A stretch of 64,000 bases of DNA, from positions 248,001 to 312,000 of the forward strand of contig JANBVI010000064.1 in NCBI GenBank assembly GCA_024239075.1, read 5' to 3'. Positions 18,098 through 27,692 of the stretch are shown piece by piece. Every line of letters starts with the position of its first letter. Positions within the stretch are counted from its first letter, which is position 1. Below the pieces are notes generated by a model. That model ran no database searches, was not told where the DNA came from, and worked only from the letters and a program-made list of their open reading frames with translations. The DNA is from Fischerella sp. CENA71. GTDB taxonomy: Bacteria > Cyanobacteriota > Cyanobacteriia > Cyanobacteriales > Nostocaceae. A program made the position numbers and the translations under genes.

Positions 18098-18847
18098 ATG
18101 ACTACCTCAATAATCTCAGCACTAGACAACAACTACACTGCAACTCAGCAACACAAAAGCGATCGCCACCCATACTGTACACTTGTATGGCGGCGGGATC
18201 AGTTGTTAGTCAAACCTCTAGGAAAAGTCAAGCAACCCTATCTGCCTGCATTAGATAATGAGCAATCATTAGCTGAGTGCTTGAAACGTTCTTCAGTGAA
18301 GTTAATTCGTATCGATCCAAAACTAGGCGAAGCGAAGCTAAATTTTTGGGCTAATGCCTGTGAACAAGCATCAAAGCCTATATACTTAAGTGTAAACTCC
18401 AACAAAAAATACCACACACCAGAAAGTACTTTACTGAAAGTTTTAAGAGCAATAACAGATTGGATTGTAGCCTTACTATTGTTGGTAGTCACAAGTCCAC
18501 TCACATTTATATTGGCATTGTCAATGCACTTATCTTCCTCTGAAACTGTTTTACAGAGGGAATGGCATGTTGGCGAACGGGGTAAGTTATTTCGGGGATT
18601 TAAATTTAGTGCCACGCCAGTGAGTAGAAAAACAGGATTGCACAATCTGCCATTGCTACTCAATGTAGTGCGAGGTGAAATGAGCTTATCAGGGCCCCGT
18701 TGTTGGACATTAGCAGAAGCACTGGAGTTAAGCGCAAAAGAACAACAAAAGCTAAATCAAATACCTGGAGTTGTGGGTTCATGGCAGGTAGAAGAAGCAG
18801 AGTCTAATCAGTTGATTCTGGATTCAGCAAATAGCTTCGAGATGTAA
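18098..18847 (+). CDS. hepC: Heterocyst envelope polysaccharide sugar-transferase-like protein HepC
   Basis: A 249-residue protein. The first 110 residues are specific to HepC-type proteins. A hydrophobic segment (about residues 124-150, IVALLLLVVTSPLTFILAL) and the region QREWHVGERGKLFRGFKF, GEMSLSGPR and PGVVGSWQVE follow the plan of membrane phosphoglycosyl transferases (PglC/WbaP family), which load the first sugar-phosphate on undecaprenyl phosphate. Two oddities: the Asp-Glu pair in the family's LDELPQL motif is His182-Asn183 here (GLHNLPLL), and the stretch between the KF motif and this segment is unusually short. The frame is open from 18053; ATG 18098 fits the family N terminus better. 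In Anabaena hepC lies directly before hepA, as here, and is needed for the envelope. Confidence 0.85.
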   Translation: MTTSIISALDNNYTATQQHKSDRHPYCTLVWRRDQLLVKPLGKVKQPYLPALDNEQSLAECLKRSSVKLIRIDPKLGEAKLNFWANACEQASKPIYLSVNSNKKYHTPESTLLKVLRAITDWIVALLLLVVTSPLTFILALSMHLSSSETVLQREWHVGERGKLFRGFKFSATPVSRKTGLHNLPLLLNVVRGEMSLSGPRCWTLAEALELSAKEQQKLNQIPGVVGSWQVEEAESNQLILDSANSFEM

Positions 18848-18873
18848 TATTCACATATTTGCTGGTCTATGTA

Positions 18874-18897
18874 GAGTAGGATGTAAACATCCTACTC
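18874..18897. repeat. 24-bp perfect palindrome between hepC and hepA
   Basis: Arms GAGTAGGATGT (18874-18884) and ACATCCTACTC (18887-18897) flank only two bases. It begins 27 bases after the hepC stop. No T-run follows, so an operator, RNA-processing hairpin or attenuator is as likely as a terminator. Confidence 0.65.
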
Positions 18898-19066
18898 ATT
18901 ACTCACATATGAAACACAGTCAACTACCCAGTACTAAAGTCACTGGTATTCTATAGCCTAAGGTTTTATGAAAGCTATCATATGACCCTGCTTTTTATTT
19001 TTGAATTGCTTGATACTTGCTTTATGATACTTTGCCAATACTCCAGAATTTGTATAGAAAATAACT

Positions 19067-20914
19067 ATGCCCCGAAAAATATCTCTACTTACTCGTAGAT
19101 TACTGCAAGCTACTAGTTTTTGGAAAAACAACAGCTTCATTTTAAGAGAGTTTAATAACTTTCGACGGCTGGTAATTGCTGCTTTGGTGTTTTCGTTTTT
19201 AGCGGCAACTTTTGAAGGTTTCGGTTTAGGCTTTTTACTTGCTTTTTTACAAAGCTTAACAAGCCCAGATGCCGAGCCTGTAAGAACAGGTATTCAATGG
19301 TTTGATGTCTCGATTTTAGGGGTTAACACCTCTGCTACTGAACGATTATATAGAATATCTGCTCTCATTATCTGCACCACTTTTCTACGTATATCTCTTA
19401 GCTATACTGCCCAAGTTTTCAACCAGTTTTGCGAAGTTCATTTGGCAGATAGTTTATCTAAACGGATTTTTGAGCAGTTACAAGCTCAAAGCTTAGTTTA
19501 TTTTGCCAAAAAGCGATCTGGTGAATTAATTGATGTTCTCACCACTGAAATTATCAGGGTCAGGCAAATTTTTGGCGGTTTAGCTTTTCTGACCACTAGA
19601 ATCTTAACTCTGATTATTTATTCTTTATCGCTGTTTGTTTTATCATGGCAGCTAACTATTGTTTCTTTTTTATTATTTAGTCTTGTCGGTGTTATTATTT
19701 CAACACTCAATAAACAAATCAGAGAAATTAGTTTTGGCATTTCTATTGCTAACGGAAAATTTACTTCAATAGCTTTAGAATTCCTCAACGGTATCCGCAC
19801 AGTCCAGGCATCTTCGACTCAAGACTTTGAGCGGAAGAGATTTTATCAAGCTAGTGAAAGCGTTGTTCAAGCATGGAAAAAGAACTTTTTAATTTCTAAT
19901 ATTCCTAAACCTGCTGCGGAGGCTTCATCGACAATGATCATGATTGGCATGATTATTTTTGTTGTCACTAGTGGCTTCATGCAGATTGGCGAATTGTTGA
20001 CTTTCTTCTTTGTGCTATTTCGGATTATCCCAATGATTCAGGATCTCAATGGCACAACAGCATTTATCAGTAGCCAAGGAGGAGCAATAGATAATATTCA
20101 AAATTTACTGAAACCTGATGATAAAGTTTACTTTCAAAATGGCAAAATTGAGTTTCGGGAGTTACAAAGAGCAATTGATGTAGTCTCTGTAGATTTTGGC
20201 TACGATCGCGAAAGTTTAGTTTTGCATAACGTCACCCTTTCTATAGAGAAAGGCAAAATGACAGCACTGGTTGGCTCGACGGGTGCTGGAAAATCAACCC
20301 TAGCTGATCTCATCCCCCGCTTCCATGATCCCACAGAAGGAAAGGTTTTGGTAGACGGAGTAGATGTCCGAGAATTTGAGATTGATTCTTGGCGGCGAAA
20401 AATGGCTGTAGTCAGTCAAGATACATTTATTTTTAATACCTCTATTATTAACAATATTGCCTACGGTACACCGGGGGTAACTCAAGCAGAAATTCGAGAA
20501 GCTGCACGTCTAGCCAATGCACTTGAATTCATTGAAGAAATGCCCGAAGGTTTTGATACCGTATTAGGCGATCGCGGTGTACGATTATCTGGAGGACAAA
20601 GACAACGAATTGCTATTGCTAGAGCCTTATTACGCAATCCCCAAATTCTCATCTTAGATGAAGCCACAAGTGCTTTGGATTCCGTCACAGAAAAGTTGAT
20701 TCAGGAATCTCTGGAAAAACTTTCAGTTGGTCGAACAGTGATTGCGATCGCTCACCGTCTTTCTACTATAGCTAAAGCTGATAAAGTCGTTGTGCTAGAA
20801 CAAGGTCGTGTTGTAGAACAAGGTAATTATCAAGATTTGCTGGAACAACGTGGCAAACTTTGGAAATATCATCAGGCACAGTACGAATCTAATCAGGGAA
20901 CTTCTACTAGTTAG
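19067..20914 (+). CDS. hepA: ABC exporter HepA (heterocyst envelope polysaccharide)
   Basis: A 615-residue half-size ABC exporter. Residues 35-330 form the membrane domain with about six hydrophobic segments; the C-terminal nucleotide-binding domain has Walker A GSTGAGKST from residue 403, signature LSGGQRQR from 507 and Walker B ILILDEATS around 527. It should homodimerise in the inner membrane and export lipid-linked polysaccharide or its precursor. Family knowledge: hepA mutants of Anabaena PCC 7120 lack the envelope polysaccharide layer and cannot fix nitrogen in air. It follows hepC by 219 bases. No Wzx flippase gene is in the island, so HepA is the only visible exporter. Confidence 0.93.
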   Translation: MPRKISLLTRRLLQATSFWKNNSFILREFNNFRRLVIAALVFSFLAATFEGFGLGFLLAFLQSLTSPDAEPVRTGIQWFDVSILGVNTSATERLYRISALIICTTFLRISLSYTAQVFNQFCEVHLADSLSKRIFEQLQAQSLVYFAKKRSGELIDVLTTEIIRVRQIFGGLAFLTTRILTLIIYSLSLFVLSWQLTIVSFLLFSLVGVIISTLNKQIREISFGISIANGKFTSIALEFLNGIRTVQASSTQDFERKRFYQASESVVQAWKKNFLISNIPKPAAEASSTMIMIGMIIFVVTSGFMQIGELLTFFFVLFRIIPMIQDLNGTTAFISSQGGAIDNIQNLLKPDDKVYFQNGKIEFRELQRAIDVVSVDFGYDRESLVLHNVTLSIEKGKMTALVGSTGAGKSTLADLIPRFHDPTEGKVLVDGVDVREFEIDSWRRKMAVVSQDTFIFNTSIINNIAYGTPGVTQAEIREAARLANALEFIEEMPEGFDTVLGDRGVRLSGGQRQRIAIARALLRNPQILILDEATSALDSVTEKLIQESLEKLSVGRTVIAIAHRLSTIAKADKVVVLEQGRVVEQGNYQDLLEQRGKLWKYHQAQYESNQGTSTS

Positions 20915-20923
20915 TTTTGATTT

Positions 20924-20942
20924 GCCTCATTATATATGAGGC
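20924..20942 (+). terminator. Small hairpin after hepA
   Basis: Arms GCCTCAT (20924-20930) and ATGAGGC (20936-20942) with a five-base AT loop, 9 bases after the hepA stop. No T-run; a second small stem CCGCAA/TTGCGG spans 20980-21005. Weak terminator or mRNA 3' end. Confidence 0.4.
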
Positions 20943-21054
20943 TTGAAATCTAAGCTAAGTGTTGATTCTTTAAAATCAGCCGCAATCTTGCTGAAAAGGT
21001 TGCGGTAATCTAACAAATTTATAAACCCTCTACTCTCAAATTTATACAACCAAA

Positions 21055-22029
21055 ATGTTAGTCTCTGTAATTATTTCTAACTATAACTATGCTCGCTATC
21101 TACCTGCGGCAATAGAATCAGTTTTGGCACAGACTTACAAAAACTTTGAAATCATTGTTGTCGATGACGGTTCTCAAGACAACAGTCGTGATGTCATCAA
21201 CCAATACCAAGAGCGATCGCCAGATCGAGTCAAAGGTATTTTTCAAGTCAACCAAGGACAAGGTGCTGCATTTAACACTGGATTTGCAGCAGCCAATGGT
21301 GACATCATAGCTTTTTTGGATGCTGATGATGTTTGGAAGCCCAATAAATTGCAACGCATTGTTGAGGTATTCCAAGACTCAAATACAGTTGGTGTCATGC
21401 ATCTACTAGAAAGTATTGATGCCGGAGATAAATTACTAGACAAAAATTACACACGCGGTCGAGTTCCCAACATAGAATTAGCCAAATTAATTCTAGATAC
21501 AGGAAATTCTTGGTGTTATCCTCCCACTTCTGCCTTAGCTTACCGCCGCAGTGCCTTAACAAAAGTTATGCCAATTGATACAAAAACTTGGCGGTTATGG
21601 GCTGATGGCTGTCTGATCTATTGCACTGCCTTTTTAGGTCATATTGAATACCTGAAAGAAGTATTGGGTAGTTATCGCTTACATGGTAAAAATTATCATG
21701 CCAGTAAGCAAACTCAGACATTCACCGACAAAGACCACGCGAGTTGGCAAGCTGCGATGGAGACAACGAACCAAGGCGTGAATGCCTTTTTAGAACGTAT
21801 AAATTACCCTGCTAGAGTCAATTTGATGCGGAATCTTGACTACCGACGTACTATTTATTACTGGCGAGGCAAATGGAATGCATCAGAAATGCTAGCAATT
21901 ATCAGTATCATTTTACGCTATCCATTTTACAACCTCCAAGAGCGGGTGTACTTTCTGTTTAGATTTATAATCAAGAGTATAAGCTTTTTAGTTCGTCAAA
22001 AATCACCGCTAAAGAAAGCGTCAGTTTAG
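21055..22029 (+). CDS. Family 2 glycosyltransferase
   Basis: A 324-residue GT2 enzyme with a clean GT-A start (MLVSVIISNYNYARYL), the nucleotide-contact VVDDGSQDNS motif at about residues 36-45 and the DxD-type LDADDVW near residue 89. The C-terminal end (YFLFRFIIKSISFLV) is hydrophobic and may bind the membrane. First glycosyltransferase after hepA in the island; the Anabaena island also has glycosyltransferase genes directly after hepA. Sugar and linkage unknown. Confidence 0.87.
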   Translation: MLVSVIISNYNYARYLPAAIESVLAQTYKNFEIIVVDDGSQDNSRDVINQYQERSPDRVKGIFQVNQGQGAAFNTGFAAANGDIIAFLDADDVWKPNKLQRIVEVFQDSNTVGVMHLLESIDAGDKLLDKNYTRGRVPNIELAKLILDTGNSWCYPPTSALAYRRSALTKVMPIDTKTWRLWADGCLIYCTAFLGHIEYLKEVLGSYRLHGKNYHASKQTQTFTDKDHASWQAAMETTNQGVNAFLERINYPARVNLMRNLDYRRTIYYWRGKWNASEMLAIISIILRYPFYNLQERVYFLFRFIIKSISFLVRQKSPLKKASV

Positions 22030-22172
22030 TATAAAAAAATACATATACAAAAAACAGGTGTAACTACTATCTCAATTATTCACTCAGATCATTAAGTATC
22101 AGATTTATCAGGGACACAAAAAGTTCGTAGTTGGCTCACACACAACGTCCTTCATTAAATCCTCATAATTTT

Positions 22173-23183
22173 ATGACCAACGAACCAAATCCCTATCTTC
22201 CCGTAGTTACACCTGTTTCCAAAGATTTAGAACGCCCTCTGTGGTCAGTAATGATCCCAACATATAATAGTGGGAACTATCTGCGGGAAACATTAGCTAG
22301 CGTTTTAGCAGAAGATCCAGGTAGGGAGGTGATGCAGATCACTGTTGTTGATAATTGTTCCACTAAAGATGATCCAGCAAAAATTATTGCCGAATTAGGA
22401 AGCGATCGCATTGAACTTCATCGTCAGCCCACAAATGTGGGTATGGTGAACAACTTTCAGACATGTATAGAATTATCTCGCGGTTATTTAGTTCACATCT
22501 TACATGCTGATGATCTTGTCAGACCTGGATTTTACGAACGGCTTGGACATGCTTTCCATAAACACCCAGAAATTGGTGCGGCTTTCTGTCGTACCATTTT
22601 CATGAATGAGTATGGTCATTGGATAAAAATTACTGACCTAGAACAACCTGAAAGTGGGATTTTACCTAGTGAGTGGTTAGAGCAGATTGCTGATGTTTGT
22701 CGAATTTCACCACCATCAATAGCAGTACGTCGGGAAGTCTACGAAAAACTAGGGGCATTTGATAGTCGCTGTGGTTTGTGTATTGACTGGGAGATGTGGG
22801 TGAGAATCTTTGCCAATTACCCAGTTTGGTTTGAAGCTGAACCTTTGGCGACATGGCGAATGCACTTAGCTTCTAGCACCTCTACAAATATTGCGGATGG
22901 TCATTATGCTAAATCTTTGTATCAGGTGATCAAAAGTTTTGAATCCTATCTAGGTGATAAAGTACCCAAGAAAGTTTATCAAAATGCTAAACAAAACTGC
23001 GCTTTCTTTGCCCTGGAAACCGCCAGAGATTTACTAAAAATAGGTGATACATCCAGAGCAATCGCTCAAATTCAAGCCGCTCTTACCTACAGTCAATCTT
23101 TTCGAGTTGTGCGATCGGCTTCTCGCTTATTCTTATTAAATAGCGCCTTATCTTTACTACGAAAAACCACAACTACTACTTAA
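22173..23183 (+). CDS. Family 2 glycosyltransferase
   Basis: A 336-residue GT2 enzyme. Motifs: WSVMIPTYNSGNYL, VVDNCSTKDDP and the metal-binding HADDLV; a CIDWEMWVR segment in the acceptor part is shared with related GT2 enzymes. A TTG at 22131 is in frame, but the extra residues are not family-like, so ATG 22173 is taken; neither start has a clear ribosome binding site. No transmembrane helix. It lies 22 bases before the next GT2 gene, so both are probably cotranscribed. Confidence 0.84.
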   Translation: MTNEPNPYLPVVTPVSKDLERPLWSVMIPTYNSGNYLRETLASVLAEDPGREVMQITVVDNCSTKDDPAKIIAELGSDRIELHRQPTNVGMVNNFQTCIELSRGYLVHILHADDLVRPGFYERLGHAFHKHPEIGAAFCRTIFMNEYGHWIKITDLEQPESGILPSEWLEQIADVCRISPPSIAVRREVYEKLGAFDSRCGLCIDWEMWVRIFANYPVWFEAEPLATWRMHLASSTSTNIADGHYAKSLYQVIKSFESYLGDKVPKKVYQNAKQNCAFFALETARDLLKIGDTSRAIAQIQAALTYSQSFRVVRSASRLFLLNSALSLLRKTTTTT

Positions 23184-23205
23184 TTTATATACATCTTTCC
23201 AAGCC

Positions 23206-24180
23206 ATGAATATAAATTCTCAATCAGAAACTCCCTTAGTCAGCATTATTACGCCTACTTACAACCGTCCAGACTACTTAAAACAAGCTTTGACAAGTGC
23301 TACTCGCCAAACCTATAAAAATATAGAAATTATTGTTTCTGACAATTGTAGTCCGGAAAACCCCCAAGCAATTGTGGAATCTTTTAATGACCCACGTATT
23401 CGTTTCTCACGCAATGAAACCAACTTAGGTATGCTCCCTAACACCATCAAAGCTTTTAAAATGGCACGGGGGAAGTACGTTGCGGCTTTGCTTGATGATG
23501 ACTTATGGGAAGAAAACTTTTTAGAAAAGCTTGTTCCCCCATTAGAAGCAAACCCGAATTTAGTACTAGCTTTTTGTGATCATTCCGTCATTAATGCCGA
23601 TGGCACAATTGACGATTATTTGACAGAATACTGTTCTCAATTATTTAAAAGGGCAAATTTACCCGAAGGTATTTATCAACCTTTTTATAAAATTGGGTTG
23701 GTGGATCAAGCCATAGCCTCCGCAATGGCTGCCGTCATTCGTAATGATGCCATAGATTGGGATAGTATTCCTCCAGAAGTTGGTGGTTCATGGGATGTTT
23801 ATTTAACTTATTTGTGTTGTCGTACAGGAATGGGAGCTTATTATTGTCCTCAAAAATTAACTAGATACCGTAGACATGACCAAACGGAAACAGTACAAAG
23901 TGGTAGGCTTAATTACCAAGCAAAAATCCGTAAATCTCAAGCAGATATGTTTTGCTTAGAGACATTTATGGAAGATGAAAATCTCCAAGAATTTAAAACC
24001 TATTTTCAAAAGCAATGGGTAAAAGTCAGCACAAGTTTAGGAATTGGTTTAATACGAGCTGAACAAACTAAACAAGCACGTCCCTATCTTTGGCGTTCCT
24101 TACGTCAACAGTTTAATTTGCGAACTATAGCTGCTTTAATGTTGAGTTTTACTCCTCCAAAAATAGCCGCTAAGTTTTAA
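23206..24180 (+). CDS. Family 2 glycosyltransferase
   Basis: A 324-residue GT2 enzyme. Motifs: VSIITPTYNRPDYL, VSDNCSPENP and LDDDLWEENF (metal binding). The acceptor half contains GGSWDVYLTYLC. It follows the previous GT2 by only 22 bases, and the two are similar in motif layout, as if from an old duplication. Cytosolic or peripherally membrane bound. Specific sugar not deducible. Confidence 0.86.
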   Translation: MNINSQSETPLVSIITPTYNRPDYLKQALTSATRQTYKNIEIIVSDNCSPENPQAIVESFNDPRIRFSRNETNLGMLPNTIKAFKMARGKYVAALLDDDLWEENFLEKLVPPLEANPNLVLAFCDHSVINADGTIDDYLTEYCSQLFKRANLPEGIYQPFYKIGLVDQAIASAMAAVIRNDAIDWDSIPPEVGGSWDVYLTYLCCRTGMGAYYCPQKLTRYRRHDQTETVQSGRLNYQAKIRKSQADMFCLETFMEDENLQEFKTYFQKQWVKVSTSLGIGLIRAEQTKQARPYLWRSLRQQFNLRTIAALMLSFTPPKIAAKF

Positions 24181-24310
24181 AAGATTATATAAATATTTAA
24201 AATATTTGAAGTTATACTCAACGGGCTTTTTGCCCACAATGAGGGAATAAAATATGAACGCATATAAACACAGATAAACATAGATCGGTTATGGATTTGT
24301 TGCTAAGTTT

Positions 24311-24345
24311 ATCCCTGATCCCCGATCCCTGACCCCCGTTCCCTA
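24311..24345. repeat. CCCTGAT/CCCCGAT-type short tandem repeat
   Basis: Imperfect heptamer-like units of the form ATCCCTG/ATCCCCG between two glycosyltransferase genes. This is the short tandemly repeated repetitive class common in filamentous cyanobacteria. Confidence 0.5.
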
Positions 24346-24369
24346 TTGTCAATTCAGAGGTAAAAATCA

Positions 24370-25254
24370 ATGCGAATTTCCGCTTGCATCACAACAAGAA
24401 ATCGTACAGAATCATTAGATATTTGCTTAAAAGCACTTTGGAATTCTCAAGTCAAACCCCACAGGGTAGTTGTTTCTGATGATTCTAGTGATCCTGAAGT
24501 ACAGCAGGCAAATTACCAAGTTGTTCAGAAATATCCAGGTACAAATTATATCCAGGGACCTCGTCGTGGTGTTTGTTCCAACCGCAACAATGCAGTAAAT
24601 GCAATTCCAGAATCGGAAACTGATTTTGTAGCTTTTGTTGATGATGATATTTGTGTGCAGCCAGACTTTTTTAGTGTGGCAACAGAAAGATATTCGCAGA
24701 TGTCAACCGAGGAAAGAAATCAGACTATTCTCACAGGGACTAGCAAAAACGAATATGCCCACTTTGTACCAGCTAGACTCACTTTCCAAGGACATTTTTC
24801 ACCTACTGATGATACTCCTCAAACTGTAGTGATTCACGCTACTGTGTTTCCCAGACATTTTTTAACCCAAGAACAATGGGATGAAAATATCTTTTTTGGT
24901 TATGAAGATGCTGAACTTGCTCTTAGAGCAATTAAGCGCGGTTACAAAATTTTATATTGCCCGGAATTAAAAGCTGATATTTACCCAGTAAACAGTGTGT
25001 TAGCAACTGGCACATCTGATCTGGATATTGGTGGGTTGAATTATTATGACTTAAATATTGAAGCGGCTCGACTTTATATTGGTATCAAACGCTATAAAGA
25101 TTTGTTCCCTAATCCTTTGAAATTGATAGCTTTTCTGCTCATATACTTTTTACAAATGTCAAGATACTTATTTAGAAATAAAGCTATCCAAGCTTGGCCA
25201 GAAATTATTCGACGTTCTCGGATTCAAAGATTATTACTGCCATCTGGAATTTAA
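24370..25254 (+). CDS. Family 2 glycosyltransferase
   Basis: A 294-residue GT2 enzyme. Motifs: ISACITTRNRTESL, VSDDSSDPEV and FVDDDICVQPDF; the later FFGYEDAELALRA segment resembles the ED-type catalytic-base region of polymerising and repeat-unit GT2 enzymes. The C terminus holds a hydrophobic stretch (LIAFLLIYFLQMSRYLF) that may anchor it to the membrane. Well-placed ribosome binding site AGAGG at 24356-24360. Member of the post-hepA glycosyltransferase run. Confidence 0.86.
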   Translation: MRISACITTRNRTESLDICLKALWNSQVKPHRVVVSDDSSDPEVQQANYQVVQKYPGTNYIQGPRRGVCSNRNNAVNAIPESETDFVAFVDDDICVQPDFFSVATERYSQMSTEERNQTILTGTSKNEYAHFVPARLTFQGHFSPTDDTPQTVVIHATVFPRHFLTQEQWDENIFFGYEDAELALRAIKRGYKILYCPELKADIYPVNSVLATGTSDLDIGGLNYYDLNIEAARLYIGIKRYKDLFPNPLKLIAFLLIYFLQMSRYLFRNKAIQAWPEIIRRSRIQRLLLPSGI

Positions 25255-25291
25255 GAAATTAGCAGAAAATTGATTTTAGAGGATAGTGAAC

Positions 25292-26446
25292 GTGAAACTT
25301 TGCATTGTCACCCACAATGTTGTCAAAGGTAATGGTCAAGGTCGAGTAAACTATGAAGTTGCCTGGGAAGCAATTCGTCGGGGTTATGATGTTGTCTTGT
25401 TAGCCAGTCAAGTGGCTCCAGAATTACAGCAGCATAGCCAAGTCCGATGGATTCATATTCCGGTTAAAGGCTGGCCGACAGAAATTCTTCGCAATATGAT
25501 TTTCTCTTGGCGGAGTGGTAATTGGTTGCGTCAACACCGATCTGAGTTTGATGTCGTCAAAGCCAATGGTGCAATTACAACAGCCCCTGCTGATGTGAAT
25601 GCAGTGCATTTTGTTCATAGTTCTTGGCTAAAATTCTCTGCTATTGGGGCTATGCCCAAGTCAGTGAGGAATTTACTAAATCCACGGGGAGTTTTATACG
25701 ATTTTTACCAATGGCTGTATACATCGATGAATGCGCGTTGGGAAAAATCAGCTTTTGAGCAAGCACAGGTAGTTGTAGCTGTATCTGATAAAGTCGGAAA
25801 GGATTTATTGGAAATTGGTGTACCACCAGAACGGTTGCAAGTAATTTTTAATGGTGTTGATCTACAAGAGTTTTCACCTGGAGTCAGCGATCGCTCACGA
25901 TGGAATCTCCCCCAAAATGTACCTCTGGCGCTGTTTGCGGGGGACATTAGAATTCCACGCAAAAATCTGGATACGGTTTTACATGCCTTAGTGAAAGTGC
26001 CAGATTTACATTTAGCAGTCGCGGGAATTACTGAAGGTAGTCCCTATTTACAACTAGCTGCATCCTTGGGGTTAAATGAGCGAGTACATTTTCTGGGACT
26101 TTGTGATGATGTCCCAGAGTTAATGAAAGCTGTAGACTTTTTGGTCTTTCCTTCCCGTTATGACCCTTTTGGATTGGTGGTGATTGAGGCTATGGCTTGT
26201 GGTTTACCTGTAATTACTGCGGTGACAACAGGCGCAGCAGAGTTAGTAAAACCCGAAGCGGGGGTTGTGCTGTCAGATCCCAATGATACCGAAGCTTTAG
26301 CACAAGCACTGTCATCTTTAACGAGCGATCGCACCTTACGTAAGCAAATGGGTAAGGCTGCTCGAAATCTTGCTGAACAACATAGTTGGCAATTAATGGC
26401 GAAGAGTTATGTTGATGTATTTGAAGAGTTAGTTAAATCATCTTAA
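25292..26446 (+). CDS. Family 4 glycosyltransferase
   Basis: A 384-residue GT4 enzyme, starting MKLCIVTHNVVKGNGQGRV. The donor domain has LFAGDIRIPRKNLDT and the EX7E-type PSRYDPFGLVVIEAMACGLP. The start codon is a GTG; of two in-frame GTGs (25286 and 25292) the second is chosen because AGAGG at 25278-25282 is nine bases before it but only three before the first. No membrane segment. It sits between two GT2 genes and is followed by a hairpin at 26586-26616. Confidence 0.87.
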   Translation: MKLCIVTHNVVKGNGQGRVNYEVAWEAIRRGYDVVLLASQVAPELQQHSQVRWIHIPVKGWPTEILRNMIFSWRSGNWLRQHRSEFDVVKANGAITTAPADVNAVHFVHSSWLKFSAIGAMPKSVRNLLNPRGVLYDFYQWLYTSMNARWEKSAFEQAQVVVAVSDKVGKDLLEIGVPPERLQVIFNGVDLQEFSPGVSDRSRWNLPQNVPLALFAGDIRIPRKNLDTVLHALVKVPDLHLAVAGITEGSPYLQLAASLGLNERVHFLGLCDDVPELMKAVDFLVFPSRYDPFGLVVIEAMACGLPVITAVTTGAAELVKPEAGVVLSDPNDTEALAQALSSLTSDRTLRKQMGKAARNLAEQHSWQLMAKSYVDVFEELVKSS

Positions 26447-26585
26447 AGATCAAAAGAAGTAGCAGGAAATAGCACTACTCAAGAGGAAGATTAACTTGAT
26501 TTCTTCCTAACAAAAAGATATCTATATTTAATAAACCACAAAAAATACAAAATTCAGGGATTAATAAGTGATTTTTTGAAATGGT

Positions 26586-26616
26586 GAAAGGGTAATTAAG
26601 TTATTTTCACCCTTTC
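26586..26616 (+). terminator. Terminator-like hairpin between GT4 and GT2 genes
   Basis: Arms GAAAGGGT (26586-26593) and ACCCTTTC (26609-26616) with a 15-base AT-rich loop, then TAGTTTT. A smaller stem AGGAAGA/TCTTCCT lies at 26484-26508. Probably ends or attenuates the transcript from 25292. Confidence 0.5.
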
Positions 26617-26657
26617 TAGTTTTAACTTCCATATTCCAACTTTTATGATATTTTCCT

Positions 26658-27692
26658 ATGCAAGAATTACCATCAGTTGCTATCTGTATTCCTACTTATA
26701 ACCAAGCACAGTATTTACTAGAATCAGTAGGTACAGCCTGCGCTCAAACTTATCCGAATGTAGAAGTTTGGGTTGCTGATAACGCCAGTACTGACAATTC
26801 ACCAGAGGTGATGGCACAACTATGTCAGCAATTTCCTCAAATTCGCTATCACCGCCATCCAGAAAATTTGGGCATGACTCTTAATTGTAATTGGGTTTTG
26901 AGTCAGCCGAAAACCGATTATGTCATCCGTCTCGATTCCGATGATGCGATCGCACCTCGTTATGTCGAGACTTTAATTGCTCTCATGCAAAAATATCCTG
27001 AAGCTGGTTGGGGTCACGTTGCAACTCAGGAAATTGATGAGCGGGGACAAAAACACAGCATCCGCAGAGTAGTCAGAAAGCATGAGTTTCAAAGTGCAGA
27101 TGAAGCACTACAAGCCTCAGTTTCTGGTTTACGGACGGCATCTAGCATATTTATCTTTAAAAGTCAAGCTTTGCGAGAAGTTGGGTTTTATGGCGACGGT
27201 AGCCTCAAGTACAGCGAAGACTATGATTTAGCAGTGAGAATGTCTGATGCTGGTTATGGCAATGTTTATTCAGATCAAATATTAGCCGAGTACCGTGTCT
27301 GGACTGACACCAACAAAATACGTCCCAAACGCAAAGGCGATCAACTACAAGCTTATATTTGGATTTATAACAAAAGTTTCATCCCTGCCTTTCAAAGAAG
27401 AGGTTGGGATACCAAAGTAATTGACAAATGTCGGCAAAAGATGGCGTTGATTCATGCTGCTGCTTGTTTTTCTCCGATTTTTACCCCAGCAGAACGAGCA
27501 GAACTGATTACTTTATTAAAAGAATTAGGTGATTCGCCAGCATTACGGTTACGTATTTTAGCCTGTTCCTGTGGTCTTGCTCCCATATTTGATTGGCAAC
27601 TTCACATGACATTAAAGTTAAAAGGTGTAGTTAAAGGCTGGTTAAGTCGGCTCAAGAGTACTTCTAAGCTGAGTGCAGGTGTTAGCTCGTGA
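26658..27692 (+). CDS. Family 2 glycosyltransferase
   Basis: A 344-residue GT2 enzyme. Motifs: PSVAICIPTYNQAQYL, VADNASTDNSPEV and RLDSDDAIAP (metal binding), then YSEDYDLAVRM (ED motif, likely catalytic-base region). Basic, hydrophobic C-terminal part. Its stop overlaps the GTG start of the following glycosyltransferase by four bases (GTGA), which implies translational coupling. Confidence 0.87.
   Translation: MQELPSVAICIPTYNQAQYLLESVGTACAQTYPNVEVWVADNASTDNSPEVMAQLCQQFPQIRYHRHPENLGMTLNCNWVLSQPKTDYVIRLDSDDAIAPRYVETLIALMQKYPEAGWGHVATQEIDERGQKHSIRRVVRKHEFQSADEALQASVSGLRTASSIFIFKSQALREVGFYGDGSLKYSEDYDLAVRMSDAGYGNVYSDQILAEYRVWTDTNKIRPKRKGDQLQAYIWIYNKSFIPAFQRRGWDTKVIDKCRQKMALIHAAACFSPIFTPAERAELITLLKELGDSPALRLRILACSCGLAPIFDWQLHMTLKLKGVVKGWLSRLKSTSKLSAGVSS

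Noticed and set aside
18238-18663. 141-codon frame antisense to hepC
   Set aside because: Fully antisense to a recognised gene and without domain signals.
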